DNA of 64,000 bases, taken from positions 6,852 to 70,851 of the forward strand of contig CAWANG010000017.1 of assembly GCA_963783175.1 (NCBI GenBank). The letters run 5' to 3'. Origin of the DNA: Roseiarcus sp963783175. GTDB lineage: Bacteria > Pseudomonadota > Alphaproteobacteria > Rhizobiales > Beijerinckiaceae. Positions within the stretch are counted from its first letter, which is position 1; every line of letters starts with the position of its first letter. The notes below the pieces were generated by a model. It did not search any database. It worked only from the letters and a program-made list of their open reading frames with translations, and was not told the origin of the DNA. Below, piece after piece: positions 1 through 9,177 of this stretch. A program made the translations under genes and the position numbers.

Positions 1-423
1 CAGTCCGCAAATCGTCGGCTCCGATGTGACCGCAGGGATCGGACGAAGGCGGCCGGACGGCGATGGAGAAGATCCTCCAGAAGGCTGACCAGATCGATCT
101 CGTCTATGCGATCAACGAGCCATCGGCGGATGGCGGCTATGCGGCGCTGAAGGCCGCTGGCAAGGACAAGGGCGTGCTGGTGGTCGCCGTTGACGGCGGC
201 TGCAACGGCATCAAGAGCGTCAAGGCCGGCGTGATCGGCGCCACCTCACAGCAATATCCGCTGCTGATGGCCGCGGACGGCGTGCAGGCGATCGTCGACT
301 ACGTGAAGACAGGCAAGAAGCCTGTCGAGCATCGATACCGGCGAGAAGCTCGTGACCGATCACCCGGTTCCTGGGGTCCCCTCGATCAATTCCGACGAAG
401 GCATGAAGCTCTGCTGGGGTTGA
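1..423 (+). CDS. frcB: Sugar ABC transporter substrate-binding protein, FrcB-like (5'-truncated by the window, frame broken)
   Basis: C-terminal part of a periplasmic sugar-binding protein of the ribose/fructose class. Conserved stretches are INEPSADGGYAALKAAGK, VAVDGGCNGIKSVKAGVIGA and TSQQYPLLMAADG. The gene changes frame twice. Around the GGG at 35-37 the reading passes from the frame giving PQIVGSDVTAG to the one giving GGRTAMEKIL. At about 327 an extra G must be skipped to read SIDTGEKLVTDHPVPG and the typical C-terminal end MKLCWG, with a stop at 421-423. Both are +1 insertions. The ending and the following permease and ATPase genes match the frcBCA order known from rhizobia. The 5' part lies outside the window. 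Confidence 0.8.
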
Positions 424-542
424 TTTCGGCGGAACTTCAGTCCTTAATCGACTGAAGGACACGGACTCGGCGCTCGTCGGTTCATCCGCGAGCGCCGATT
501 TTGCAAGAAGTCGCCGAACCGGGAAACGAACGAGGGGATGCC

Positions 543-1620
543 ATGAGCGAAGCGTCGAGGCCGACTCCGCAAGAGTTCGAAAAGGTCTTGGCCTCCGCTT
601 CGACGGCGCAGGCCTCGTTCGAGGAGGAAAACGTTCCGCTTGCGAGGCGAGATCCAGCGCTTCCTCCATCTCTATCCGACGACCGTGCCGTTCGTTGTGT
701 TGGTGCTGGGTCTCCTGCTCGGCTGCACGGTCAACTACTCGCATTTCGTCACCGGCAGCAATCTGTCGACCGTCCTGACCCAGGTGACGATCATCGGCAT
801 CCTGGGAATTGCTCAGACGCTTGTCATCCTGACCGCGGGCATCGATCTTTCGGTCGGCGTCATCATGGTCATTTCGTCGGTGGTGATGGGACGATTGGCG
901 GTTGTTGACGGCGTTCCGGTTCTCATCGCATTTCCGCTCGGGCTCATCTGCGGACTCTTGTGCGGCTGGCTCAATGGCGCGCTTGTCACACGCATGCAGA
1001 TGCCGCCGTTCATCGTCACGCTGGGGACGCTGAGCATCATCGGGGCGCTCAACACTTTTTATTCGCGCAGTGAGACGATCCGCACTCAGGACATCGAGGA
1101 GAAGGCGCCGTTCCTGCAGCTGATGGGCATTCCCTTTAACATCGGAAGCGCGAGAATTATCCTTGCGAGCTTCCTGTTGATCGCGCTGGCGATTGTCTTT
1201 TGGTACGTGCTCAATCGCACGGCCTATGGCCGCCATATCTATGCCACCGGAGATGATCCGGAAGCGGCGCGATTGGCCGGTATCAACACCGACCGGATCC
1301 TGCTCAGCGTTTATGTTTTGGCGGGCTTCATCGCGGCCATCGCCGGTTGGGCGCTGATCGGCCGCATCGGCGCGATCAGCCCGACCGCCGGCGCCAACGG
1401 CAACCTCGATAGCATCACCGCGGTGGTGATCGGCGGCACCAGTCTGTTTGGCGGCCGCGGCTCGATTGTCGGCACGCTGATCGGGGCGCTAATCGTCGGG
1501 GTCTTCCGCTCTGCCGTGTCGCTCGCCGGCCTCGACGTGCTGTGGCAGGAATTCGCCATCGGCGTCCTCATCATTGTCGCGGTCGCTCTCGACCAATGGA
1601 TCCGGAGGATCTCCAAGTGA
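543..1620 (+). CDS. frcC: Sugar ABC transporter permease, FrcC-like (one frame break)
   Basis: Inner-membrane permease of the BPD_transp_2 (ribose/xylose/fructose) family, about 359 residues once the frame is repaired. The ATG at 543 follows GAGGGGATGCC and begins MSEASRPTPQEFEKVL, a soluble N-terminal tail. Near 638-642 one extra base moves the reading into the frame that gives GEIQRFLHLYPTTVPF and about nine hydrophobic segments. Family signatures are LTAGIDLSVG, GRHIYATGDDPEAARLAGI and GGTSLFGGRGSIVGTLIGA. Total length is 3n+1, as expected for one inserted base. The stop codon overlaps the GTG start of the ATPase gene, indicating translational coupling. Fructose specificity is inferred from gene order and similarity only. 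Confidence 0.88.
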
Positions 1621-2396
1621 GCGTCGAACCCATTCTCGTCGGGCGACAGCTCGTCAAGCGGTATGGCCGCGTCACCGCGCTCGATCACGCCGACTTCGAT
1701 CTCTATCCCGGCGAGATCCTCGCCGTGATCGGCGACAATGGCGCCGGAAAGTCCACCTTGATCAAGGCGCTCTGCGGCGCAGTGATCCCTGATTCCGGTG
1801 AAATCCGCTTGGCGGGCGAGATCGTAAACTTCCGCTCGCCGATCGACGCGCGCGAGGCGGGCATCGAGACCGTCTACCAGAACCTCGCGCTTTCGCCCGC
1901 GCTGTCGATCGCCGACAACATGTTTCTCGGACGAGAGATACGCTCGGAAGGCCCGCTCGGTACCTACTTTCGCGCCCTCGACCGTACGAAGATGCAGAAG
2001 TTCGCGCGCGACAGGCTCAACGAACTCGGACTGATGACGATCCAGAACATCAACCAGCCGGTCGAGACGCTGTCCGGCGGTCAGCGTCAAGGGGTCGCGG
2101 TCGCGCGCGCGGCCGCCTTCGCCAAGCGCGTCATCATCATGGACGAGCCGACGGCGGCGCTCGGCGTCAAGGAGTCGCGGCGCGTGCTCGAGCTCATCCT
2201 TGACGTCAAGAAGCGCGGGCTGCCGATCATCCTTATCTCCCACAACATGCCGCATGTGTTCGAAGTCGCCGACCGCATCCACATTCATCGCCTGGGACGA
2301 CGGCTCACCGTCGTCGACCCGAAGACGATCACCATGTCCGACGCGGTGGCGATGATGACCGGGGCTCTGGCGCCGCCGGTCGATCAAGCCGCCTGA
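1617..2396 (+). CDS. frcA: Sugar ABC transporter ATP-binding protein, FrcA-like
   Basis: Single-domain ATPase of about 259 residues that powers the FrcBC importer; most sugar importers of this class use a double-length ATPase, and the short form is typical of FrcA. Visible motifs are Walker A GDNGAGKST, Q-loop TVYQNLAL, signature LSGGQRQGVAVARA, Walker B VIIMDEPTAAL and the switch histidine in LISHNM. I chose the GTG at 1617 because it overlaps the permease stop (GTGA) and starts SVEPILVGRQLVKRYG; the longer open frame from 1542 is permease sequence. It is the last gene of the transporter operon, and 137 bp of DNA follow before the next gene. Confidence 0.9.
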   Translation: MSVEPILVGRQLVKRYGRVTALDHADFDLYPGEILAVIGDNGAGKSTLIKALCGAVIPDSGEIRLAGEIVNFRSPIDAREAGIETVYQNLALSPALSIADNMFLGREIRSEGPLGTYFRALDRTKMQKFARDRLNELGLMTIQNINQPVETLSGGQRQGVAVARAAAFAKRVIIMDEPTAALGVKESRRVLELILDVKKRGLPIILISHNMPHVFEVADRIHIHRLGRRLTVVDPKTITMSDAVAMMTGALAPPVDQAA

Positions 2397-2533
2397 GCGG
2401 CCGTTCAAATCCGCGCGATTCCGGCTAGCGCGCTGATAGGCGCCTTGCGCCGTTTCGGGGACAAGGCGTAAACTGAAACCCTTCCCTTCCGCCGCCTCAC
2501 GCGGTTTTCTCGCAAAATCTGAAGGACGTCACC

Positions 2534-3577
2534 ATGCGTTACCGTCCGCTTGGCCGCACGGGCCAATTTGTTTCGGAAATCTGTCTCGGCGCCATGACCT
2601 TTCATGGCGGCGCCGGCTTCTGGCGAGCCATCGGCACGGTCGATCAGGCGGGCTCGACGGCGCTCGTCGGCCGCGCGATCGAGGCCGGGGTCAATTTCAT
2701 CGACACCGCCAACGTCTATTCGGAGGGCGAGTCCGAGGTTCAGCTCGGCCACGCGTTGCGCGACCTCGGCGTCAAGCGCGAGGACGTGATCATCGCCACG
2801 AAATGTCGCGGGCGCATGGGGCCGGGGCCCAACGCGGTGGGCCTGTCGCGCGGCCACGTCATGGACCAGGTCGCAGCCAGCCTGAAGCGGCTCGGGCTCG
2901 ACCATATCGACCTCTACCAGGTGCACAGCTTCGATCCGGTCACGCCGCTCGAAGAGACGCTGCGGGCGCTCGACGACTGCGTGTCGCGCGGCTTTGTGCG
3001 GACGATCGGCTGCTCCAACTTCGCCGCCTGGCAGATCATGAAGGCGCTCGGCATCTCGGACAAGCGCGGCTACGCGCGGTTCGAGACGGTTCAGGCCTAT
3101 TACTCGATCGCAGGCCGCGACCTCGAACGCGAGATCATCCCTCTCGTCGAGGATCAAGGCCTCGGCGTCATGGTGTGGAGTCCCCTCGCTGGCGGGTTTC
3201 TCTCGGGCAAATTCACCCGTGACAGGCGCGGCGACAACAACTCGCGCCGCACGACCTTCGACTTCCCGCCGGTCGACAAGGAGCGCGCCTACGACGTCAT
3301 CGACGCGATGGAGAAGGTCGGAAAGGCGCATGGCGTATCGGTCGCGCGGATCGCGCTCGCCTGGCTTTTGCAGCGCAAGGGCGTCATGAGCGTCATCATC
3401 GGCGCGAAAACGACCGAGCAACTCGATGACAACCTCGCGGCCGCGGAGCTGACGCTCTCGCCCGAGGAGATCGCAGCGCTCGATGCGGCGAGCGCGCCCA
3501 AGCCCGAATATCCCGGCTGGATGCTGACGCGGACCGCCGAGGGACGCGTCCCGGCCACGAAGGCCAAGGCCTCCTGA
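2534..3577 (+). CDS. Aldo/keto reductase
   Basis: NADPH-dependent TIM-barrel oxidoreductase of 347 residues. The AKR catalytic tetrad is complete: D57 and Y62 in FIDTANVYSEGESE, K90 in VIIATK, and H131 in IDLYQVHSFD. The cofactor-binding end reads LLQRKGVMSVIIGAKTTEQL. The ATG at 2534 follows GAAGGACGTCACC. It is the same type as a second reductase at 13207 but not a recent duplicate. It lies between the sugar transporter and a Gfo/Idh/MocA dehydrogenase, all on the plus strand, so a role in sugar or polyol conversion is plausible. The substrate cannot be read from the sequence. Confidence 0.9.
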   Translation: MRYRPLGRTGQFVSEICLGAMTFHGGAGFWRAIGTVDQAGSTALVGRAIEAGVNFIDTANVYSEGESEVQLGHALRDLGVKREDVIIATKCRGRMGPGPNAVGLSRGHVMDQVAASLKRLGLDHIDLYQVHSFDPVTPLEETLRALDDCVSRGFVRTIGCSNFAAWQIMKALGISDKRGYARFETVQAYYSIAGRDLEREIIPLVEDQGLGVMVWSPLAGGFLSGKFTRDRRGDNNSRRTTFDFPPVDKERAYDVIDAMEKVGKAHGVSVARIALAWLLQRKGVMSVIIGAKTTEQLDDNLAAAELTLSPEEIAALDAASAPKPEYPGWMLTRTAEGRVPATKAKAS

Positions 3578-3619
3578 AGCGGGTCGCCGACGAATCTGAT
3601 CAGCAAGCGGAGGAACGCC

Positions 3620-4621
3620 ATGCGCAAGGTGAAGTGGGGAGTGCTCGGCGTCGCCAAGATTGCCGCCGAGAAGGTGATTCCGGCGATGCAAAAGGGCCAG
3701 GCGTCCCTCATCTCCGCGATCGCGTCGCGCGATCTCGGCAAGGCGCGAGAGGCCGCGGGAAAGCTTGGTATCGAGCGCGCCTTCGGCTCCTACGAGGAAC
3801 TGCTGGCCGACGGCGAGATTGAGGCCGTCTACAATCCCCTGCCCAATGAGCTGCATGTGCCCTGGACGATCCGGGCGCTCGAGGCTGGGAAGCACGTGCT
3901 GTGCGAGAAGCCGATCGCGCTTGACGCCGATGAGGCGCGCGCGCTGATCGCAACCCGGCAGCGGACGGGGAGGCTGGTCGCCGAAGCCTTCATGGTGCGC
4001 TACCATCCGCAATGGCGCCGCGCGAAGGATCTCGTCAGAACCGGCGCCATAGGCGAGCCGCGCGCGGTCCAAACCTTCTTCTCCTACCACCTGCTCGACC
4101 CCGAGAATTTGCGCAATCGGCCGCCTGGCGGCGGCGCGCTCTATGACATCGGCTGCTACGCCATCCTTTCGGCGCGATACATATTCGGCGCCGAGCCGAC
4201 GCGCGTCGCCGCCACGATCGACCGCGACCCGAACTTCCGTACCGACCGATCGGTCGGCGCCCTCCTCGAATTCCCCGGGGGGCGCCACTCGACTTTCACC
4301 CTCGGCACTCAAAAGGCAGCGCACCAACGAGTGACGATCGTGGGCGAGGCGGGACGGATCGAGATCATGATCCCTTTCAACGCCCCGCCCGACCGGCCGA
4401 CGGAAATCGCCATCGACACCGGCGCCGATCTCTTCGGCGGCGGCCGGCGAGTCGAGCAATTCCCCGTCTGCGACCAGTACACGCTGCAGGGCGACGCTTT
4501 TTCGCGCGCAATCATCGATGGGACCGCGCTCGAATTCCCGATCGAGGACGCGATTCTGAACATGCGCGTGATCGACGCGCTGTTCCGCTCGGCAAAGAGC
4601 GGAAAGTGGGAGACGCCTTAG
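3620..4621 (+). CDS. Gfo/Idh/MocA family oxidoreductase
   Basis: NAD(P)-dependent sugar or inositol dehydrogenase-type protein of 333 residues. The N-terminal Rossmann fold begins MRKVKWGVLGVAKIA, and the family EKP motif is at residues 96-98 (VLCEKPIAL). The C-terminal alpha/beta half includes GGALYDIGCYAI, which holds the usual catalytic region, and a C-terminal GDAFSRAI helix. The start follows GCGGAGGAACGCC. It lies 42 bp after the aldo/keto reductase, probably in one operon, downstream of the fructose-type transporter. This grouping suggests a small sugar-modifying pathway, but the substrate is not known. Confidence 0.9.
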   Translation: MRKVKWGVLGVAKIAAEKVIPAMQKGQASLISAIASRDLGKAREAAGKLGIERAFGSYEELLADGEIEAVYNPLPNELHVPWTIRALEAGKHVLCEKPIALDADEARALIATRQRTGRLVAEAFMVRYHPQWRRAKDLVRTGAIGEPRAVQTFFSYHLLDPENLRNRPPGGGALYDIGCYAILSARYIFGAEPTRVAATIDRDPNFRTDRSVGALLEFPGGRHSTFTLGTQKAAHQRVTIVGEAGRIEIMIPFNAPPDRPTEIAIDTGADLFGGGRRVEQFPVCDQYTLQGDAFSRAIIDGTALEFPIEDAILNMRVIDALFRSAKSGKWETP

Positions 4622-5008
4622 CGGCGCGCGCGAGGGCGCGAGAGCGCAAGCGCAATCTGCAAGCGCCAAGCGAAGTCGCAAAAGCGGTCAAACGACGCGA
4701 ATCTTCGCCGAGCGAAAGAAATGGTTTCGCTAGCCTGGCGGCAACCCATTGTAATCATTGGGGCGCGAAACCGCCGGTTTCGCCGAATGGTTTGATTTCA
4801 AGGACTTGACGGCGGTTTCCTTTCGCCATCTTTTCAACGAAGCGCTTCAGCTCCAAACATCTTCGGTGGCGCGGGTTCGACCCGACTGCCCAGTTTAGCG
4901 GGAAAGTCAGAACAAGGCAAGAAACTGTTGTGTTTTTTCGAACCGCCCCTCCTAGACTAGGCATAGGCGACCCGGTGGCGCCGTTCCGAATCGCCCAACC
5001 GACCGGCC
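4622..5008. other. Intergenic region with a perfect 8-bp hairpin
   Basis: This 387-bp gap separates the plus-strand sugar genes from the convergent LLM oxidoreductase. A perfect stem, GCGAAACC at 4765-4772 and GGTTTCGC at 4776-4783 with a GCC loop, could end transcription from either side although no strong T-run follows. At about 4868 there is a T-arm-like GGGTTCGACCCG, but no tRNA can be folded around it. I see no convincing gene here. Confidence 0.4.
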
Positions 5009-6058
5009 TCAAGCCGACGCCTTCCGCTTCGCCAATTCGGCCTTGACCGCCGGCGCGACGACGGCGCCGAGGAGTTCGATCGACCGCAGGATGGCGGCTT
5101 GCGGTTGGGCGCCGACCTGCATCTGCATCAGATAGCGCTGGTGGCCGAAGACCTCGTGCTGGGCGAGGATCTTGGCGATCGCTTCGTCGGGCGTCCCGAC
5201 CGTCAAATGACCGCGGGGCCCAAGCCCCTGATCGAATTGCGCCCGGGTGAGCGGCGGCCAGCCGCGCTCGCGGCCGATACGGCTCATCACCTCGGCGTAG
5301 GGCGGGAAGAACGCATCGATTGCGGCTTGCCTGGTATCGGCGAGGAAACCGTGGCCATTGATGCCGACGGCGAGCGCGTCCGGCTCGACGCCGGCGCGGC
5401 GGCCGGCCTCGCGGTAGAGCCTGGCCAGGGGGGCAAAGCGCGCCGGTTCGCCGCCGATGATGGCGATCGCGAGCGGCAGGCCGAGCATGCCGGCGCGCGC
5501 CACCGATTGCGGCGTGCCGCCGGAGGCGATCCAGACCGGCAGCGGTTGTTGGAGTGCTCGCGGGTAGACGCCCTGGCCGTCGACCGGCGGGCGATGTCGT
5601 CCCTTCCAAACCACCTTGGGATTGGCGCGAATGGCGAGCAGAAGATCGAGCTTCTCGGCGAACAGTTCGTCGTAATCCTCGAGGTTATAGCCGAACAGCG
5701 GAAACGATTCGATGAACGAGCCGCGCCCGGCCATGATCTCCGCCCTGCCGCCGGATAAAAGATCGAGGGTGGCGAATTGCTGATAGACGCGCACCGGATC
5801 GTCGGACGACAGCACGGTGACTGCGCTGGTCAGGCGAATGCGTTTCGTGCGGGCAGCGGCCGCGGCAAGCGCCACGGCCGGCGCCGAGACCGCATAATCC
5901 GGCCGATGATGCTCGCCGAGACCGAAGACGTCGAGGCCGACCCGGTCGGCGAGCTCGATCTGCTCCAGGACATCGGCGAAGCTCTTGTCGACGTCGACCG
6001 GTTCGCCGGTCAGCGGATCGCGGCGGGTCTCGACGAAAGTGTAAGCGCCGAACTGCAT
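5009..6058 (-). CDS. LLM class flavin-dependent oxidoreductase (luciferase-like)
   Basis: FMN-dependent monooxygenase-type TIM barrel of about 349 residues. It starts MQFGAYTFVETRRDPLTGE and contains GEHHRPDYAVSAP, TSAVTVLSSDDPVRVYQ, and the phosphate-binding region LSGGRAEIMAGRGSF. I chose the ATG at 6058 over the one at 6070: GAGG lies 6 bases upstream, and family members usually begin with MQFG. It is transcribed away from the AhpD-like gene at 6133, and the two starts are about 75 bp apart, so they may share a promoter region. The substrate is unknown. Confidence 0.88.
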   Translation of the reverse strand: MQFGAYTFVETRRDPLTGEPVDVDKSFADVLEQIELADRVGLDVFGLGEHHRPDYAVSAPAVALAAAAARTKRIRLTSAVTVLSSDDPVRVYQQFATLDLLSGGRAEIMAGRGSFIESFPLFGYNLEDYDELFAEKLDLLLAIRANPKVVWKGRHRPPVDGQGVYPRALQQPLPVWIASGGTPQSVARAGMLGLPLAIAIIGGEPARFAPLARLYREAGRRAGVEPDALAVGINGHGFLADTRQAAIDAFFPPYAEVMSRIGRERGWPPLTRAQFDQGLGPRGHLTVGTPDEAIAKILAQHEVFGHQRYLMQMQVGAQPQAAILRSIELLGAVVAPAVKAELAKRKASA

Positions 6059-6132
6059 CGGAGGCCTCATGGACGCGCGCTTCCCGGCGCAGGACGCGCA
6101 ATGCTAGCATGACGTGAAAAGCGAGGGACGCC

Positions 6133-6714
6133 GTGACAGAGCCGCCGATCAGCCGATTTCCAGCCCCCGAACTTGCGGATCTGCCGCAGGACATCCGCGA
6201 GCGGATCGCCGCGGTGCAGGAAAGGTCGGGATTCGTTCCCAACGTCTTCCTTGCGCTGGCGCGCCGGCCGGACGAGTTCCGCGCCTTCTTCGCCTATCAT
6301 GACGCGCTGATGGAGAAGCCGGGGACTTTGAGCAAAGCCGAACGGGAGATGATCGTCGTCGCGACATCGGGCGTCAACCAATGCCAATATTGCGTGGTCG
6401 CCCATGGCGCGATCCTGCGCATCCGAGCCAAGAACCCGCTGATCGCCGATCAGGTTGCGATCAATCATCGCAAGGCCGACCTCGAGCCAAGGCAGAAGGC
6501 GATGCTCGATTTCGCCGTCAAGGTCGCCGAGCGCTCGCACGCCATCGACAACGCGGACTATGAGGAACTGAAGAGCCACGGCTTCTCGGACGACGACGCG
6601 TGGGACATCGCCGCGATCGCCGCCTTGTTCGCGATGTCCAACCGGCTCGCCAACGCCTTCTCGATCCGGCCCAACGAGGAATTCTATGCCATGGGGCGGG
6701 AACGGCGGGCTTGA
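6133..6714 (+). CDS. Peroxidase-related protein, AhpD/carboxymuconolactone decarboxylase family
   Basis: All-alpha AhpD-like protein of 193 residues. It carries the redox motif CQYCVVAH (CxxC followed by a histidine three residues later), the site that acts as a peroxidatic or disulfide pair in AhpD. It continues with KAMLDFAVKVAE and a C-terminal SIRPNEEFYAMGR, as in the uncharacterised peroxidase-related subfamily. The start is a GTG at 6133. It is divergent from the flavin-dependent oxidoreductase gene, so the two may act together in redox detoxification. The physiological reductant is not shown by the sequence. Confidence 0.88.
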   Translation: MTEPPISRFPAPELADLPQDIRERIAAVQERSGFVPNVFLALARRPDEFRAFFAYHDALMEKPGTLSKAEREMIVVATSGVNQCQYCVVAHGAILRIRAKNPLIADQVAINHRKADLEPRQKAMLDFAVKVAERSHAIDNADYEELKSHGFSDDDAWDIAAIAALFAMSNRLANAFSIRPNEEFYAMGRERRA

Positions 6715-6776
6715 CGCCCTGATCCGGCGGCGTCGCTCATGCGTAAGATATGGAATTGAGCTTGAGGGGATTGGTC

Positions 6777-7272
6777 ATGCGATTTCTCAGCGCTTTCATT
6801 GCTTTCGCCGCCTTCGTCGCGCTTGGCGGGCCGGCCTTCGCCGCCGACCCGTTTCCGCCGAGCGGCATCGGCGAAGCTCGCGGCCTATACGGTCTGCCGC
6901 TCGGCCGTGATCGTCGACATGGGCCCCGTGGGGTCGAATTCGTCAGCGGAATGCGTCGGGATCGTAAAGACCCGGGACGGATCGAAGCTCCTCGACAACC
7001 TCTCGATCCGGTGCCAGGAGGACGCCAAAGCGCGGCCGGAGGGCTACGCCTTCACCGGCACCTGCATTCATACTGACAGCGACGGCGACAAGATCTTCAT
7101 GACCTATGAAGGCCCGGAAAGCGGGACGATCGCTTTGCTCGGCGGGACCGGGAAGTACAAGGACATCGCCGGCTCCGGAACCTGGAGCGTTACCGACGCG
7201 CCGGGCAACAACCCGCAGCTTTTCCTGTTCACGCTCAATTACGATGTGACGTGGGCGCAGAAGGAGAAGTGA
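6777..7272 (+). CDS. Secreted protein with allene oxide cyclase barrel-like domain (one frame break)
   Basis: The ATG at 6777 opens a clear signal peptide, MRFLSAFIAFAAFVALG ending GPAFAADP. At about 6875-6885 one extra base shifts the rest into the next frame, which gives LAAYTVCRSAVIVDMG, FTGTCIHTDSDGD and LLGGTGKYKDIAGSG. The last motif is typical of AOC-barrel-like or dirigent-like secreted proteins. The total of 496 bases is 3n+1, fitting one insertion; repaired length is about 164 residues. It lies 62 bp after the AhpD-like gene. Function is unknown, and I cannot exclude a real pseudogene. Confidence 0.7.
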
Positions 7273-7341
7273 GGTCACAACACCGCCGCTTGCCGCGAAT
7301 AGAACCCGATCGGTCAGTACGCTACCAATGGAGATTGACCG

Positions 7342-7743
7342 ATGTCGACTGCCCCGAGACCGCCTCAGATCATCCCTTATCTCTTCTATCGCGATCTGCC
7401 GGCCGCGCTCGACTTTGTTTGTCGGGCTTTCGGCTTCAAGGAGGAGATGCGCCACGGAACGCCCAGCGGCGGCATGCACGGCGAAGCGTCGTATCAGGGA
7501 CAGCTCGTGATGATGGGGCAGGGCGCCCACGAGCGCGGCCTGAGAACGCCGAAGGATGCGGGCGCGGCGACGATGGGCGTGTTCATCTATCTCCACGAGG
7601 TCGACAAGCACTACGAGGTCGCCAAAGCGGCGGGCGCCGAAATCGTTCATCCGCCCAAAGACGCCGAGTACGGCCGAACTTACTCAGCGAACGACCCCGA
7701 GGGACATCCCTGGTTCTTCACCACGCCGACAAAAGCCGGCTAG
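7342..7743 (+). CDS. VOC family protein (glyoxalase/bleomycin-resistance fold)
   Basis: Small two-module protein of 133 residues with paired beta-alpha-beta-beta-beta units. It starts STAPRPPQIIPYLFYRDLPAALDF-type and ends TYSANDPEGHPWFFTTP, the usual VOC signature with a metal-ligand-like glutamate. The family includes dioxygenases, glyoxalases and antibiotic-binding proteins. Nothing here indicates which, and no partner gene adjoins it. About 140 bp without a gene follow before the convergent gene ending at 7886. Confidence 0.82.
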   Translation: MSTAPRPPQIIPYLFYRDLPAALDFVCRAFGFKEEMRHGTPSGGMHGEASYQGQLVMMGQGAHERGLRTPKDAGAATMGVFIYLHEVDKHYEVAKAAGAEIVHPPKDAEYGRTYSANDPEGHPWFFTTPTKAG

Positions 7744-7885
7744 ACCTGCCAACGGCTTCAGCCGCTGCCGGAGAAGATCTCTCGCTGCGTCTTCCCTGAA
7801 TCCGCCGTGCGCCATCCGCCGCCGGTCCGGGGGGAGGATCTCGATCGCTCTCCAGCCCCGACTTCTGTCTCGCCGCCGCGCGCCG

Positions 7886-8206
7886 TCATTGTGAATTTGG
7901 GGCTTTGATTGGCGCCTTTATTAACTCATTTGGCGTGCAGGTCGCGGTCACGTAGCTTGCGCCCCAAGGGCGCCAGCAGGTTGTCGCACTACATGAGCAA
8001 GTCGTGGTCGTATGCTTGACGTTGTTCAGTGTGTAGGTGACTGCCTTGCAAGGCGCGCCGTCAAAGGATTGTCCAACCCTGACAAGGCCGCCTTTCGTAA
8101 AAAAACAGGTGCGTTGTTTTGGTGGTCCTGCTGACGCTGATGTGACAAATGAAGCGGCAACCATTATGGAGAGCGAAAAGCAGGTGCAGAGCCGACATCC
8201 TCGCAT
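7886..8206 (-). CDS. Small secreted cysteine-rich protein, unknown function
   Basis: Protein of 106 residues with a Sec signal peptide (CTCFSLSIMVAASFVTSASA) and six cysteines in the mature part, in the order TCFF, APCKA, TCSCSA, TTCW and ATCTP, likely forming three disulfides. The start at 8206 has a good AAGGAG 8 bases upstream. No known domain is recognised. It and the next secreted protein (8806) sit in a stretch with long gene-free DNA and lower GC than the flanks, which suggests accessory DNA. Confidence 0.6.
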   Translation of the reverse strand: MRGCRLCTCFSLSIMVAASFVTSASAGPPKQRTCFFTKGGLVRVGQSFDGAPCKAVTYTLNNVKHTTTTCSCSATTCWRPWGASYVTATCTPNELIKAPIKAPNSQ

Positions 8207-8805
8207 AGCTTTCTCCTTAGCTCCTTTGTTATAAATTCCTGGCCTTTCTCGCGAAATATTAGCGCGAGGTCCACTCAGGGACGCGAAGGATCTTCCACTA
8301 TTTCAACCAAATCGAAAAATCGTTTGGCTTGGCTTTTCTGACGCCAAGCCCCTGATCCCTGGGCGGCTATTCATTCCCTTGAGTCAACATTCAGCGGAGC
8401 CACCGGCCGGGCTCCAAGATTGCGCCATTCAAGCGGCAAAGACAAGCCCAAATCGTGGCGCTAAAAACCGTCGCGCGAGGAGTGGATCAGTCCAAACGGG
8501 CTGAGCGCCAAACGCGCCCTACTTGCAGGTCATTGCCTTACCAGACCGGCGAAATCGGCGTCCTGGAAACTTGTTCGCAGACGCGGCTGATCAATTAATA
8601 TTTTGCAGCCGCCGCCCTCAGATTAACCGAAAAGCGTCGAAGTTTCGTGGGTTCGCGCAAACTTGCGGGGAGAATGCCGCACGCTGGGTGCGAGGCACCC
8701 CACTCCACCAATTAACTCCAATAATCCCGCTGCTCCATGGACGACGCCTTGCGGTTTTTTTTGGGCAGCGTATGGTTCTCTCGCCCATCGACGAAAGAGA
8801 ACGGC
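8207..8805. other. Gene-poor region with two hairpins
   Basis: Nearly 600 bp without a convincing gene, and less GC-rich than the flanks. It holds a perfect 8-bp stem (GGCTTGGC at 8326-8333, GCCAAGCC at 8343-8350, 9-base loop) and a 6-bp stem GGGTGC/GCACCC at 8686-8700. It must contain the promoter of the minus-strand Cys-rich gene and that of the plus-strand gene at 8806. The open frames here have no start signal or domain support. Confidence 0.4.
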
Positions 8806-9177
8806 ATGCGATTACGGTCCATCCTATGGATGGCGGTGCTTTGCGCCTCCGTGGCGCCAGCGACGGCGAACCAGGCGCTTTCGGGTACCTTGCCGCCCGG
8901 AGTACGTTCTAAAATCCTTGCTGTGCGGCTGCCGGCCTCGGCCCAGCTAATGTACTTCCGATTTTCCGCGCCGCCGGTCAACGCAGGGGTCAACTACGCG
9001 CTGGATTACTGCATCGGCCCGCGCCCCAACCCCTGCGGACTCGGCATTGCCGTCACCGTACCGGAGGGGCAGACGCGACTGCGGTGGTATAGTTCCACCT
9101 TTATCCGGACGAGGGTCCTAACCGTCGGGCAGGGGACAGCTGCCACAGTGCCGTACCGGGTCGACATCAACCCTTAA
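8806..9177 (+). CDS. Secreted protein of unknown function
   Basis: About 123 residues. The ATG at 8806 follows GAAAGAGAACGGC and opens a signal peptide (MRLRSILWMAVLCASVAPATA). The mature part is rich in predicted beta strands (ILAVRLPASAQLMYFRFSAP, TVPEGQTRLRWYSS) and has one close cysteine pair, CIGPRPNPC. The upstream in-frame extension to 8737 looks spurious because it would bury the signal peptide. I do not recognise the family. Confidence 0.6.
   Translation: MRLRSILWMAVLCASVAPATANQALSGTLPPGVRSKILAVRLPASAQLMYFRFSAPPVNAGVNYALDYCIGPRPNPCGLGIAVTVPEGQTRLRWYSSTFIRTRVLTVGQGTAATVPYRVDINP

Noticed and set aside
220..1236. A 338-codon minus-strand frame across frcB-frcC
   Set aside because: It is a shadow of the transporter genes with biased composition and no recognisable motif.
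2405..4681. A 758-codon minus-strand open frame opposite the aldo/keto reductase and Gfo/Idh genes
   Set aside because: It is antisense to two genes with intact catalytic motifs, has Arg/Asp/His-rich composition typical of GC-rich shadow frames, and shows no domain.
4865..4885. T-arm-like GGGTTCGACCCG suggesting a tRNA
   Set aside because: No acceptor, D or anticodon arm can be paired around it at the right distances.
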